From Clostridiales bacterium (GTDB taxonomy: Bacteria > Bacillota > Clostridia > Lachnospirales > Lachnospiraceae), in the NCBI GenBank assembly GCA_022770525.1, contig JALEHN010000077.1, positions 1 to 64,000 on the forward strand: 64,000 nt of DNA, written 5' to 3'. The notes under the pieces are model-generated. The model was not told where the DNA came from, did no database searches, and worked only from the letters and a program-made list of their open reading frames with translations. Position numbers and translations under genes: made by a program. Positions 25,365 to 33,896 of the stretch are shown here, piece after piece (positions within the stretch are counted from its first letter, which is position 1; each line of letters starts with the position of its first letter).

Positions 25365-26069
25365 ATGGGAAATTATCATATTTTAGTTGTTGAAGATGAA
25401 AACGATGTGAATCATCTGCTGGCAAGTATTTTGGAGCCGTATGCGGTAACAAGCGCATATTCGGGAACAGAGGCCAGACTTTTGCTGAGTCAGAATGATT
25501 ATGATCTGATTTTGTTAGATCTGATGCTTCCGGGAATGACAGGGGAAGAGCTGATTGCCTGGATGCGCACGGAAGGGAAAACAATGCCTGTGATTGTTTT
25601 ATCTGCAAAACAGGAACTGACAGACAGAGTCAATGTGCTTCGCCTCGGTGCGGATGATTACATTATGAAGCCTTTTGAAATCGATGAAGTCATAGCGAGA
25701 GTGGAAGCGGTGCTGCGGCGGTGCAAGGGTCAGCAGCTGAACGTAAAAACCGAAAGCGAGGGCGGCGAAAAGTCTCTTGTGATCGGTGATCTTGTGTTGA
25801 ATCACGATCAGCGTACGGTGCATGTCAAAAATAAGCCTGTAACGCTTACTGTCCGTGAGTTTGAAATTCTTGAGCTTTTGATGACGTACCCTAAAAAGGT
25901 ATTTACAAGGGAAAATCTTTTTACGGCAATCTGGGGTGAGGATTACTTTGGCGAAGATAATACGGTCAATGTCCATATCAGCAACCTTCGGGCAAAGCTC
26001 GCTAAAGCGGCTCCGGGGGCGGAATACATAAAAACGGTCTGGGGCATCGGATTTAAAATGAATCTTTAA
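25365..26069 (+). CDS. OmpR/PhoB-family response regulator
   Basis: A 234-residue regulator with a receiver domain (VVEDEND acidic pocket, LDLMLPG phospho-acceptor Asp about 51, VIVLSAK switch Ser, IMKPF Lys) and a C-terminal winged helix (VREFEILELL, NVHISNLRAKL, VWGIGFK). ATG 25365 gives the canonical N-terminus; an earlier in-frame start overlaps the lipoprotein. Its partner kinase is probably the histidine kinase at 28.1 kb, which is separated from it by an ABC transporter pair. This suggests a Bce/LanRK-type detoxification or envelope-stress module. Confidence 0.92.
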   Translation: MGNYHILVVEDENDVNHLLASILEPYAVTSAYSGTEARLLLSQNDYDLILLDLMLPGMTGEELIAWMRTEGKTMPVIVLSAKQELTDRVNVLRLGADDYIMKPFEIDEVIARVEAVLRRCKGQQLNVKTESEGGEKSLVIGDLVLNHDQRTVHVKNKPVTLTVREFEILELLMTYPKKVFTRENLFTAIWGEDYFGEDNTVNVHISNLRAKLAKAAPGAEYIKTVWGIGFKMNL

Positions 26070-26251
26070 TATCTTTTTAAAAAGTGAATTTCAGGTCAGA
26101 ATATTCTTTAATATTTCTTTATGATTTGATAAAGCTTTCTTTTTGTTTGGGATTTATACTGTGTACAACATGAAATGAAAGAAATGATTCAGATATGAAT
26201 ATGTTAAGGTCTGACATCAGATTTAAATCAGAGACAGGAAGGAAGATGACT

Positions 26252-27175
26252 ATGTCAAATCATGTGATTGAAGTCCGGAATTTAAATAAAAGATACGGAC
26301 ATGTGCAGGCACTTAAAAATGTAAATCTTACAGTTCCGAGAGGGCAGATTTACGGACTTGTCGGTAAAAACGGCGCGGGAAAAACAACACTGATGCGTGT
26401 TTTGACAAACCAGACATTTGCGGATCAGGGAGAAGTTGCGCTGTTTGGCGCGCATACGGAACATGATATCAATAAAATGCGCCGGCGGGTCGGTACGATT
26501 ATTGAGATTCCGAGTTTTTACGCTTTTATGACAGCCAGAGAAAATCTTGAATTTTACAGAAGGCAAAGAGGTATCGCCGGGAGCGACTGCGTTGACGAAG
26601 CGTTGGCTACGGTAGAGCTTCTTGATGCCGGTAATAAAAAATTTAAAAATTTCTCTTTAGGTATGAAGCAGCGCATGGGACTTGCCCTTGCCATTATGAA
26701 CCATCCGGATATGCTGATACTTGACGAACCGGTCAACGGTCTTGACCCGGAAGGTATCGTTCAGTTCAGAAATATATTGTTAAAACTTAACAGAGAGCAG
26801 CAGGTAACGATTTTGATATCAAGCCATATTCTGGCAGAGCTGCAGAACCTTGCCACCCATTATACATTTATGCACAACGGCGCTATTGTTCAGGATGTTT
26901 CTGAAAAGGAACTGTCCGCCATGTGTCAGGAGCATCTGGAAATTGTTGTGGATGAACCGGAAAAAGCGGCAACTTTACTGGAACAGCTGGCAGGCTGTGT
27001 CAGCTACGAGGTACTTCCGGGAAATATGATCCGCATCTACGAAATGCTTGATGAGCCGGATGTCATCGCACAAATTCTGATTGAGAATCATATTCGACTG
27101 TATTCATTGAAGCAGAACAGAATGAATCTCGAGGATTACTTTATCGATTTGGTCGGAGGTGGCAAAAATGCTTAA
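26252..27175 (+). CDS. ABC transporter ATP-binding protein (BcrA-like)
   Basis: A 307-residue nucleotide-binding subunit with Walker A GKNGAGKTT, Q-loop region, signature motif FSLGMKQRMG, Walker B ILDEPVNGLDPEG and H-loop SSHILAEL. The C-terminal extension after about 215 is typical of the BcrA/LanF subfamily, which exports peptide antibiotics. ATG 26252 is 8 bases past AGGAAGGA; ATG 26246 would be too close. It overlaps the permease gene by 8 bp and lies in the gap between the response-regulator and kinase genes. Confidence 0.92.
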   Translation: MSNHVIEVRNLNKRYGHVQALKNVNLTVPRGQIYGLVGKNGAGKTTLMRVLTNQTFADQGEVALFGAHTEHDINKMRRRVGTIIEIPSFYAFMTARENLEFYRRQRGIAGSDCVDEALATVELLDAGNKKFKNFSLGMKQRMGLALAIMNHPDMLILDEPVNGLDPEGIVQFRNILLKLNREQQVTILISSHILAELQNLATHYTFMHNGAIVQDVSEKELSAMCQEHLEIVVDEPEKAATLLEQLAGCVSYEVLPGNMIRIYEMLDEPDVIAQILIENHIRLYSLKQNRMNLEDYFIDLVGGGKNA

Positions 27176-28007
27176 TATGATAGGTGCTGAAATTTATAAA
27201 ACAAGAAAAAGGCTGTATTCAAAAATATTTTTATTAATTTGCTGTGTGCTTGCGCTGGCATTTCTGATTATGATGCGTATAAGCTTTAATATGGCTTACA
27301 GCGACGGCAGCATCATTGATGTAGACCCGAGAGGTGAGATGTTTGCTTTATATGCATGCCTGATGATGGTGCCGTTTTTTCTTGCGATTATTACATCAGA
27401 TATTGTGTTTTCGGAAGAAAATAAACATAATACGATGAAAAATGTTGTTGCTTTCGGTTATACGAGAACACAAATCTATTTTTCAAAGCTTGTGACAGCA
27501 TTGATTAATTTCCTTGTGATGGCGGTAATCGTCCTTGCTGTGCTTGTGCTGGCGACGATGATGATGTTCCCGTGCGGAGATACATGGACATTCTATCTGA
27601 AAGCATTCTTAGTGAGCTTTGCCGTATCAATACCGCTCTGGCTCAGCCAGGTGGCTGTATGTATTGCCGTGTGGTGCAATATCCGGTCATCAACATTCGG
27701 AACATTTTTTGCATTGTTTTTAAGCTATATTCTGCCTCAGGGCCTGAATTTTGTATATTATCTGACAGATAAAAAGATTCTTCATAAAATTGCAAACTGG
27801 TTCCCGGCCAGCCATCTGGGTGATGCAGGAAATCTGAATTTGGTGACTTATACGATGAATGAAGCAGGCACTTATGATGTATCTTATTTGAATGACTTCA
27901 GTGGATATCTTGATGTATTCAAATGGAATTGTGTTTACAGCCTTGCATTCTGCGCAGTTGCTGTCATCGCGGGATGGCTTTTATTCAGACGCAGGGAAGT
28001 AAAATAA
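27168..28007 (+). CDS. ABC-2-type permease subunit
   Basis: A 279-residue integral membrane protein with six hydrophobic helices, an IGAEIYKTRKR amphipathic start, and the large loop after helix 1 typical of BcrB/LanEG-type permeases. ATG 27168 with GGAGG nine bases upstream is preferred over GTG 27159. It pairs with the ATP-binding subunit just upstream. Together with the flanking regulator and kinase it probably extrudes an envelope-active compound such as a lantibiotic or bacitracin-like peptide. Substrate is inferred from context only. Confidence 0.85.
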   Translation: MLNMIGAEIYKTRKRLYSKIFLLICCVLALAFLIMMRISFNMAYSDGSIIDVDPRGEMFALYACLMMVPFFLAIITSDIVFSEENKHNTMKNVVAFGYTRTQIYFSKLVTALINFLVMAVIVLAVLVLATMMMFPCGDTWTFYLKAFLVSFAVSIPLWLSQVAVCIAVWCNIRSSTFGTFFALFLSYILPQGLNFVYYLTDKKILHKIANWFPASHLGDAGNLNLVTYTMNEAGTYDVSYLNDFSGYLDVFKWNCVYSLAFCAVAVIAGWLLFRRREVK

Positions 28008-28095
28008 ATCCGGTGACAGAAGGGAGTATGGATGTGAATAGCATTGCGCCGATGTGCGCCGGGAAGATACAAAGAAAAGACAGGGAGGTTTGCTG

Positions 28096-29025
28096 ATGCT
28101 GGCAGCTGTGATTATTCTGAGCATTATATGTATGGTACTTTTATTGTTGCTGATTGGAGAGAAGGTCAGCATCAGGAAGACAATCCGTGAAATAGAGACG
28201 CGAAAAGCAGGGGACACAAATATGCCCCTGCCTTTGGCCGTTCCCGACAGGGATATAGAAAAAATGATTGCCTGTCTGAATGATTATATTGAGCAGTATC
28301 AGACAAAACTGTCGTATTATGTGAATCATGATACTGATTTTAAACGGCAGATAGCCAATATTTCTCATGATTTAAGGACACCTTTGACGTCGATTATCGG
28401 CTATGTCCAGCTGATTCAGAAAAACAGCACACCGGAAATGAATACAGAATATTTAAATATTGTGGAAAAAAAGGCGCAGCTTCTAAAGTCTCTGATTGCC
28501 CAGTTTTATGATCTGTCCAGACTTGACGGTGATGAATATGATCTGAAGCCGGAAAGGCTTGAGGTGAGGACGATGATTTCGCAGGCCATGGTGGATTATT
28601 ATAATGAATTTGAGCAGGCGGGTTTTGAAGTGGAAGTTGTCCTTCCGGATCATCCGGTTTACATTATGGCTGACGGGAAAGGCATGATGCGTATTTTTCA
28701 TAACCTGCTTCAAAATGTGCTGAAGCATGGCAAGGATTATCTGAAGGTCGGCGCCTATTGTGAGAAAGGTAAAGTGAAGATTCTGTTTGAAAATGACGCA
28801 CTGCCTCTTGACGAGACAGAAGTGGCGCATTTATTTGACAGATTTTATACGGCAGACCGTATGCGCACCGGTCAGAATACAGGGCTTGGCCTTGCCATTG
28901 TTAAAGCGATGGCAGAGCATATGAATCAAAAGATTGAAGCAGTGTATGCAAAAGGACGGCTAAAAATCATTCTGACATCGCAGATGGAGAATGATTTTCG
29001 GAACGATGATTGCACAGGACGATGA
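28096..29025 (+). CDS. Sensor histidine kinase (intramembrane-sensing type)
   Basis: A 309-residue kinase with one clear N-terminal membrane helix (about 3-23) and almost no extracellular domain. It has a dimerisation/phosphoacceptor helix with the H-box NISHDLRTPLTSIIGY, an N-box HNLLQNVLKHG, and the DRFYTADR and GLGLAIV ATP-lid motifs. The small sensor region resembles kinases that detect stress through the partner transporter. ATG 28096 follows GGGAGG. Its stop codon abuts the stop codon of the convergent ogt gene with no spacer. Confidence 0.92.
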   Translation: MLAAVIILSIICMVLLLLLIGEKVSIRKTIREIETRKAGDTNMPLPLAVPDRDIEKMIACLNDYIEQYQTKLSYYVNHDTDFKRQIANISHDLRTPLTSIIGYVQLIQKNSTPEMNTEYLNIVEKKAQLLKSLIAQFYDLSRLDGDEYDLKPERLEVRTMISQAMVDYYNEFEQAGFEVEVVLPDHPVYIMADGKGMMRIFHNLLQNVLKHGKDYLKVGAYCEKGKVKILFENDALPLDETEVAHLFDRFYTADRMRTGQNTGLGLAIVKAMAEHMNQKIEAVYAKGRLKIILTSQMENDFRNDDCTGR

Positions 29026-29553
29026 TTATACTTTCGGCCTGTGAAACCGGGACATATCAAAATGTTCAATCTGAAGCAGTTTTTCTTTGATGTCCAGTCC
29101 GCCGCCGTAACCGGTCAGATTGCCGCCTGCACCGATGACGCGGTGGCATGGTACAATGACAGATATGGGGTTGTGCCCCACAGCACCGCCGATGGCCTGG
29201 GCTGACATTGCAGGTCTCCCAAGCTTTTCGGCCATTTTTTTAGCCAGTGCACCGTAGGTGGTCAGTTCTCCGTAAGGAATATCTAAAAGCAGCTGCCATA
29301 CTTCCCGGCGAAAATCGCTGCCGTAAGGAAAGGCGACCGGCGGCGTAAAGTCCGGGCATTCCCCTTTAAAATAAATATCCAGCCAGTTTTTTGCCATGTC
29401 AAATACAGGGACATGGCTATAGGTGCAGCTGCAGTTTTTTAATATGTAAGAATCATTTTTCTGAGGGCCGATCCACAGGCCGATCATGTGTCTGCCGTCA
29501 GAGCCGAGAATGATTTCACCAATGGGCGAATCATAGTTTTCAAGGTAAATCAT
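29026..29553 (-). CDS. ogt: Methylated-DNA-protein cysteine methyltransferase
   Basis: Suicide repair enzyme that takes the methyl from O6-methylguanine onto its active cysteine. The 175-residue protein shows the active-site PCHRVIG motif (Cys about 139), the DFRREVWQLLLDIPYGELTTYGALA helix-turn-helix region and the GGAVGHNP segment. Full length for Ogt. It is convergent with the histidine kinase gene with zero bases between stops, so read-through transcripts would form antisense pairs. A weak Shine-Dalgarno (GGAAGGA-like) precedes the start. Confidence 0.93.
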   Translation of the reverse strand: MIYLENYDSPIGEIILGSDGRHMIGLWIGPQKNDSYILKNCSCTYSHVPVFDMAKNWLDIYFKGECPDFTPPVAFPYGSDFRREVWQLLLDIPYGELTTYGALAKKMAEKLGRPAMSAQAIGGAVGHNPISVIVPCHRVIGAGGNLTGYGGGLDIKEKLLQIEHFDMSRFHRPKV

Positions 29554-29575
29554 AGTGTTCCTTCCTTGTGACGGT

Positions 29576-29666
29576 CATGCAGTCTTCAAATGACCGTATA
29601 GGTACAGTCAGCTGTTGAATAACCATATAGTACAGTCTGATGTCGAATGGCCATATCTGTGCAGCC
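29576..29666 (-). repeat. Degenerate 28-bp tandem repeats
   Basis: Units start near 29579, 29604 and 29632 with a partial unit near 29660. Each opens RCAGTC and ends with CCATAT or CCGTAT-like sequence. They fill the gap between ogt and the lipoprotein gene. Confidence 0.65.
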
Positions 29667-29671
29667 GCCGC

Positions 29672-30328
29672 TTATTGTTCGTAGTCAATAATGTATTTAT
29701 CCAGCTCAAGAAATTCCGTGTCTTTGATACTGTAAACATTCTGGCTGTTGGCTTTGACGCGGACGGTCACATTTTGAGTTTCATTGTAGCCGATCTGATC
29801 CACATATTTGTTCAAAATATCAATGACACCCTGAATATAGGCGCTGTAAAACGCTTCGTCATCCATGGATGCAAATTCACCCTTGTCATTGCGCGTATAA
29901 AAGTCATTATTATAAGTCATCAGTTCACTGCCGGCCAGCTGAAAAATATTGATCGGCTGGATAGCAACGGTGACATTGCCTTTTTTATCGGCTTCGCCTA
30001 CAGAATAGCTGGCATGCTTGTAAATTCTTTTAAACATGTCACGGGCATTGCCGCGGACATTTTCATTGACAAAGGAAGAATTTTCCGCAATATTCATATA
30101 GGAAATCAAAGTTTCGATTTCGGCATTGATGCCTTCCTCATAATTTTCCGCAAGTCTGTCTTCGCTTAATTTTGTCAGCCTGGCATAAGCGGCGTGATCC
30201 CCTTTATAAATAGAATCAAGCATCGCCTGAATATATCCCGAACAATCAAAATGGGTGCAGCCGGTCAACGTGAAGGTCAGCACCACAAACATAGATAAAA
30301 TAACACAAATCTTTTTGTATAGTTTCAT
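29672..30328 (-). CDS. Lipoprotein of unknown function
   Basis: A 218-residue protein with a clear lipobox (LTGC, Cys 24). The mature part is mostly helical with a pattern of Asp, Glu and Tyr and ends in a beta-like segment (NVTVRVKANSQNV). It resembles no family I recognise with confidence; small clostridial lipoproteins with DUF5105-like organisation are the nearest impression. The ribosome-binding site is weak (GGATGATG). It is transcribed alone, leftward, away from rsmA. Confidence 0.8.
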   Translation of the reverse strand: MKLYKKICVILSMFVVLTFTLTGCTHFDCSGYIQAMLDSIYKGDHAAYARLTKLSEDRLAENYEEGINAEIETLISYMNIAENSSFVNENVRGNARDMFKRIYKHASYSVGEADKKGNVTVAIQPINIFQLAGSELMTYNNDFYTRNDKGEFASMDDEAFYSAYIQGVIDILNKYVDQIGYNETQNVTVRVKANSQNVYSIKDTEFLELDKYIIDYEQ

Positions 30329-30597
30329 AAATTCATCATCCCCAAGTACTTCTGCATAACTTTAAAATTTTTTCTACATCATATCTTAACAGATTTATAT
30401 AGCTAAATCAATTGATTAATAATGAAGTATTTATTTCATTTTCTTTAAACGGGCTTGAAAGTTTATATCCTTTACGATATCATTAAGAAACAAAATATGA
30501 CAGTGTCCGATGGCATGGAATTTAGAATTGAATGATTACTTTTTAAATATAGGTTATATTCGATCCGGCGGCGCTGGATTTAAGATTGGAGTCATGT

Positions 30598-31455
30598 ATG
30601 GAGAAATTATCAAATCCACAAAAAACAATAGAAATTATACAAAAATATCATTTTAATTTTCAGAAGAAGTTCGGTCAGAATTTTTTAATCGACAGTCATG
30701 TGCTGGAAAAAATTATTGCGGGAGCAGGGGTTACAAAAGATGATTTTGTACTGGAAATCGGACCGGGGATCGGGACAATGACCCAGTATCTTGCAGAGGC
30801 TGCCAGGGAAGTTTATGCGGTAGAAATTGATAAAAATCTTCTGCCGATTCTTGCGGAGACATTAAGCCCTTATGACAATGTCACGGTGATCAATGAAGAT
30901 ATTTTAAAATTGGATCTTAATAAGGTGGCAGAGGAAAAGAATCAGGGACGTCCGATTAAGGTTGTTGCAAACCTGCCTTATTATATTACAACGCCGATTA
31001 TTATGGGATTATTTGAAAATCATGTGCCGCTTGATAATCTGACCGTGATGGTTCAGAAAGAAGTGGCGGACCGTATGAAGGTGGGACCGGGCACAAAGGA
31101 TTACGGCGCGCTGTCGCTGGCTGTACAGTATTATGCAAAGCCTTATATTGTGGCCAATGTGCCGTGCAACTGCTTTATGCCGAGACCGAATGTGGATTCG
31201 GCGGTGATCCGTCTGACACGCCATGAGAAGCCGCCGGTAGAGGTTGGCGATGAGCAGCTGATGTTTAAACTGATCCGGGCTGCCTTTAATCAGCGGAGGA
31301 AAACCCTTGTCAATGCGGTGACCAATTGCGGAGAGCTTGATTTTTCAAAAGAACAGGTGCAAAAAGCTCTGGAAACTGTGGGGCTGTCACCGACAGTGCG
31401 GGGCGAGGCTTTATATCTTGACCAGTTTGCGAAGCTTACGGATGCACTTCTTTAG
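30598..31455 (+). CDS. rsmA: 16S rRNA (adenine1518/1519-N6)-dimethyltransferase
   Basis: Dimethylates the two adjacent adenosines in the 3' hairpin of 16S rRNA during 30S maturation. The 285-residue enzyme has the KKFGQNFL start, SAM-binding EIGPGIGTMT, the catalytic NLPYYITTPI motif, and the helical C-terminal rRNA-binding domain. ATG 30598 is preferred over TTG 30586; the site TTGGAG lies just upstream. About 260 bp of AT-rich sequence precede it, with no clear feature beyond promoter-like AT tracts. Confidence 0.95.
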   Translation: MEKLSNPQKTIEIIQKYHFNFQKKFGQNFLIDSHVLEKIIAGAGVTKDDFVLEIGPGIGTMTQYLAEAAREVYAVEIDKNLLPILAETLSPYDNVTVINEDILKLDLNKVAEEKNQGRPIKVVANLPYYITTPIIMGLFENHVPLDNLTVMVQKEVADRMKVGPGTKDYGALSLAVQYYAKPYIVANVPCNCFMPRPNVDSAVIRLTRHEKPPVEVGDEQLMFKLIRAAFNQRRKTLVNAVTNCGELDFSKEQVQKALETVGLSPTVRGEALYLDQFAKLTDALL

Positions 31456-31598
31456 GAAGTCTTAAAGATTTCTTAAAACTGCTGTGTTATATTTGGATAT
31501 GCGTTGGGGAACATATCGGTTTGCCCGCTTTGTCTGTAAACGACCTGATGAAAAAAGGCTGTGATCGGATAATGATCATTAAAGAGGGAGTGAAATGG

Positions 31599-32378
31599 AT
31601 GATTGAGATTAATCACTTATCAAAGGTGTTCAAGCTCAGTAAAAAGCAGCAGAAAGAATTGAAAACAAAGGAAACGACGAAAACAGCAGTTGATGATTTA
31701 TCACTTATGATTCATGACGGTGAAATCTTCGGACTTCTTGGCACAAACGGTGCCGGTAAGACAACAACACTTCGGTGTATGGCGACGTTACTGAAACCGA
31801 CATCGGGCAATGTTACGGTTAATGGATTTGATACCGTGAAAGATTCTGAGAATGTCCGCCGGTCCATAGGTTTTCTCACCAATGAAATCAAACTGGATCC
31901 GCAGTTTACGCCGGATTATATGTTTTCATTTTTCGGAAAGCTTCACGGCATGACTCAGGAGGCCATTGAGGCGAGAAAAGAAGAATTGTTTGAGTATTTC
32001 GGTATTACGGAGTTTAAGTTTAAAAAAATACAGGAATTGTCTACAGGTATGAAGCAGAAGGTTTCCATTGCCGTCAGTCTTGTGCATAACCCTGAAATTG
32101 TTATTTTTGATGAGCCGACCACAGGCCTTGATATTATTACGGCCAGAGCGGTCATTGATTATCTGAAAAAACTGAAGGCAGAGGGACGGACAGTTGTTAT
32201 GTCAACACATATCATGTCCGAGGCACAGAAGCTCTGTGACCGGATTGCCATTATTGTCAGCGGACAGCTGGTGGCATGCGGTACATTGAGCGAGCTGCTT
32301 TCCGAGACCAATACAGACGATTTGGAAGATGCGTTTTTCGAGTATTATCGAAAGAACAGCAGGGAGGTGGAAGCATGA
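31599..32378 (+). CDS. NatA-like ABC transporter ATP-binding protein
   Basis: A 259-residue nucleotide-binding subunit with Walker A GTNGAGKTTT, signature LSTGMKQKV, Walker B IVIFDEPTTGLD and H-loop STHIMSEA. The subfamily resembles NatA (Na+ export) and drug-exporter ATPases. ATG 31599 lies 8 bases after AGAGGGAG; upstream in-frame codons are unsupported. It overlaps the permease start by four bases (ATGA), so translation is coupled. Confidence 0.92.
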   Translation: MIEINHLSKVFKLSKKQQKELKTKETTKTAVDDLSLMIHDGEIFGLLGTNGAGKTTTLRCMATLLKPTSGNVTVNGFDTVKDSENVRRSIGFLTNEIKLDPQFTPDYMFSFFGKLHGMTQEAIEARKEELFEYFGITEFKFKKIQELSTGMKQKVSIAVSLVHNPEIVIFDEPTTGLDIITARAVIDYLKKLKAEGRTVVMSTHIMSEAQKLCDRIAIIVSGQLVACGTLSELLSETNTDDLEDAFFEYYRKNSREVEA

Positions 32379-33595
32379 GCGGTATTAAACCTGTTTTTAT
32401 GAAGGAAATGCATAAAGTTTTCAAAGAACCTAAAATGATTTTTTCCCTGTTTATTCTTCCGGTAATTATCAGTGTCGGCATGTACGGGCTGATCGGGTTT
32501 ATGGCAAAGAATATGATGGATGATATAGAGGCGCATTCGTCCGTTGTGTATATTCAGGATATGCCTGGAGCGCTGGCGCCGTATTTTGAAGATTACAATG
32601 CCGTAAATCAGGTTGATTATGTATCTTTGGGTGTTGATGCCGATGAAGACAGTATAAAAACCGGTATCAGAGACGGCAGTGTGGATCTTTATGTTGTATT
32701 TCCGCAAAATTTCATGGAAGATATTAAGTCTTATGAAGCCGGCAGTCCGATTCCTGACATAGCAACTTTTTATAATCCTTCCGAGGATTATTCTAAGAAA
32801 GCCAAAGAAGATTTTGAAGCTGTGATGAATGGGGCTTTTAAACAGGATATTCTTGAAGAAAGATTGGGCGATATTCAGATTTTAAATGTATTTACGCTTG
32901 ATGCCAATAATCCGGCCAGTGTGATTGTTGATACAAATAAAGCGTCGGGCAAAATGCTTGCCATGCTTTTGCCGTATCTGATCACGATGCTTTTGTTTGC
33001 CGGAACGATGTCTCTTGGCAGTGATGCCATTGCCGGAGAGAAAGAGCGGGGAACGATGGCCAGTATGCTTCTGACACCGGTAAACAGGATTTCCATTGCT
33101 CTAGGCAAAATGCTTGCGCTGACGGTATTTGCCATGCTTTCGGCGGCAGTTTATATTGTGGTGCTGCTTGTGACAATGCCTCTTGGAATCGGCATGCTTT
33201 CAGGTGAAGGCGGTATGTCTTTTGCCCTTAATGTGGGACAGATTGTCATGGTTGCAGTGATCATGCTGATTCTGGCTTTCTTTTATGTATCCGTTGTCAG
33301 TGTGATTTCTGTATTTGCCAAAGATGTGAAAGAAGCGGGCAGCTATATATCACCTGTTTACATTGTTGTTATTATTGCCGGAATGATGACGATGTTCTCC
33401 TCGGGCGGACATGAGACATTCGAGTATTTCATACCGGTTTATAACAGTGCGGTGGCGCTTGGTGAAATATTTACAGGCGAACTGACAGTACCGCATTTTC
33501 TTATGACCATTGGAACGATGCTTGTTCTTGGACTTGTCTTGTCCAAAGTTATCGCATCTGCATTTAACAGTGAAAAGATCATGTTTAACAGCTGA
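32375..33595 (+). CDS. NatB/ABC-2-type permease
   Basis: A 406-residue membrane protein with one N-terminal helix, a large extracytoplasmic domain (about 50-180) and five to six helices in the C-terminal half, including the LGSDAIAGEKERGTMASMLLTPV coupling segment seen in NatB and YhaP proteins. It forms an exporter with the adjacent ATPase. The pair stands as its own unit and is followed by a strong terminator. Sodium export is suggested by family resemblance only. Confidence 0.9.
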   Translation: MSGIKPVFMKEMHKVFKEPKMIFSLFILPVIISVGMYGLIGFMAKNMMDDIEAHSSVVYIQDMPGALAPYFEDYNAVNQVDYVSLGVDADEDSIKTGIRDGSVDLYVVFPQNFMEDIKSYEAGSPIPDIATFYNPSEDYSKKAKEDFEAVMNGAFKQDILEERLGDIQILNVFTLDANNPASVIVDTNKASGKMLAMLLPYLITMLLFAGTMSLGSDAIAGEKERGTMASMLLTPVNRISIALGKMLALTVFAMLSAAVYIVVLLVTMPLGIGMLSGEGGMSFALNVGQIVMVAVIMLILAFFYVSVVSVISVFAKDVKEAGSYISPVYIVVIIAGMMTMFSSGGHETFEYFIPVYNSAVALGEIFTGELTVPHFLMTIGTMLVLGLVLSKVIASAFNSEKIMFNS

Positions 33596-33668
33596 CAGAT
33601 GAATAAAGAAAGAGCAGAGATTTCAAAAATTTCGCTCGTGAAAATTAATGATGATACATGATAAGTCG

Positions 33669-33700
33669 GGGGTGTTTTGCGATGAAACACCCCTGTTTTT
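33669..33700 (+). terminator. Intrinsic terminator of the NatAB-like operon
   Basis: A 9-bp GC-rich stem (33669-33677 with 33685-33693) and a T-rich tail. Confidence 0.85.
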
Positions 33701-33714
33701 GTAGGGATTGGGGG

Positions 33715-33743
33715 TTCACAAGCCTGATTTTTTCGGGTATAAT
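33715..33743 (+). promoter_or_regulatory. Promoter of the DMT permease gene
   Basis: -35 TTCACA (33715-33720), 17-bp spacer, perfect -10 TATAAT (33738-33743). The leader is about 150 bases and holds a short direct repeat. Confidence 0.65.
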
Positions 33744-33823
33744 ATCTTTCGTACGGCAATGATTCCGGGGGTATATGAATGCGATGGGAAGCAGGTTTGC
33801 GATGACAAGATGGTGTCCTCATC

Positions 33824-33861
33824 ATCATACGCTGCCGGTATTATCATATGCTGCCGGTATT
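33824..33861 (+). repeat. 19-bp direct repeat, two copies
   Basis: ATCATAYGCTGCCGGTATT occurs twice head to tail (33824-33842, 33843-33861), just before the Shine-Dalgarno of the DMT permease gene. Confidence 0.85.
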
Positions 33862-33896
33862 ATCAGGCTTATTAAAATTTTACGGAGGGATACGGA

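Noticed and set aside
29672-30169. Plus-strand frame opposite the lipoprotein gene
   Set aside because: Antisense shadow; the minus-strand frame has a lipoprotein signal peptide and fits codon use.
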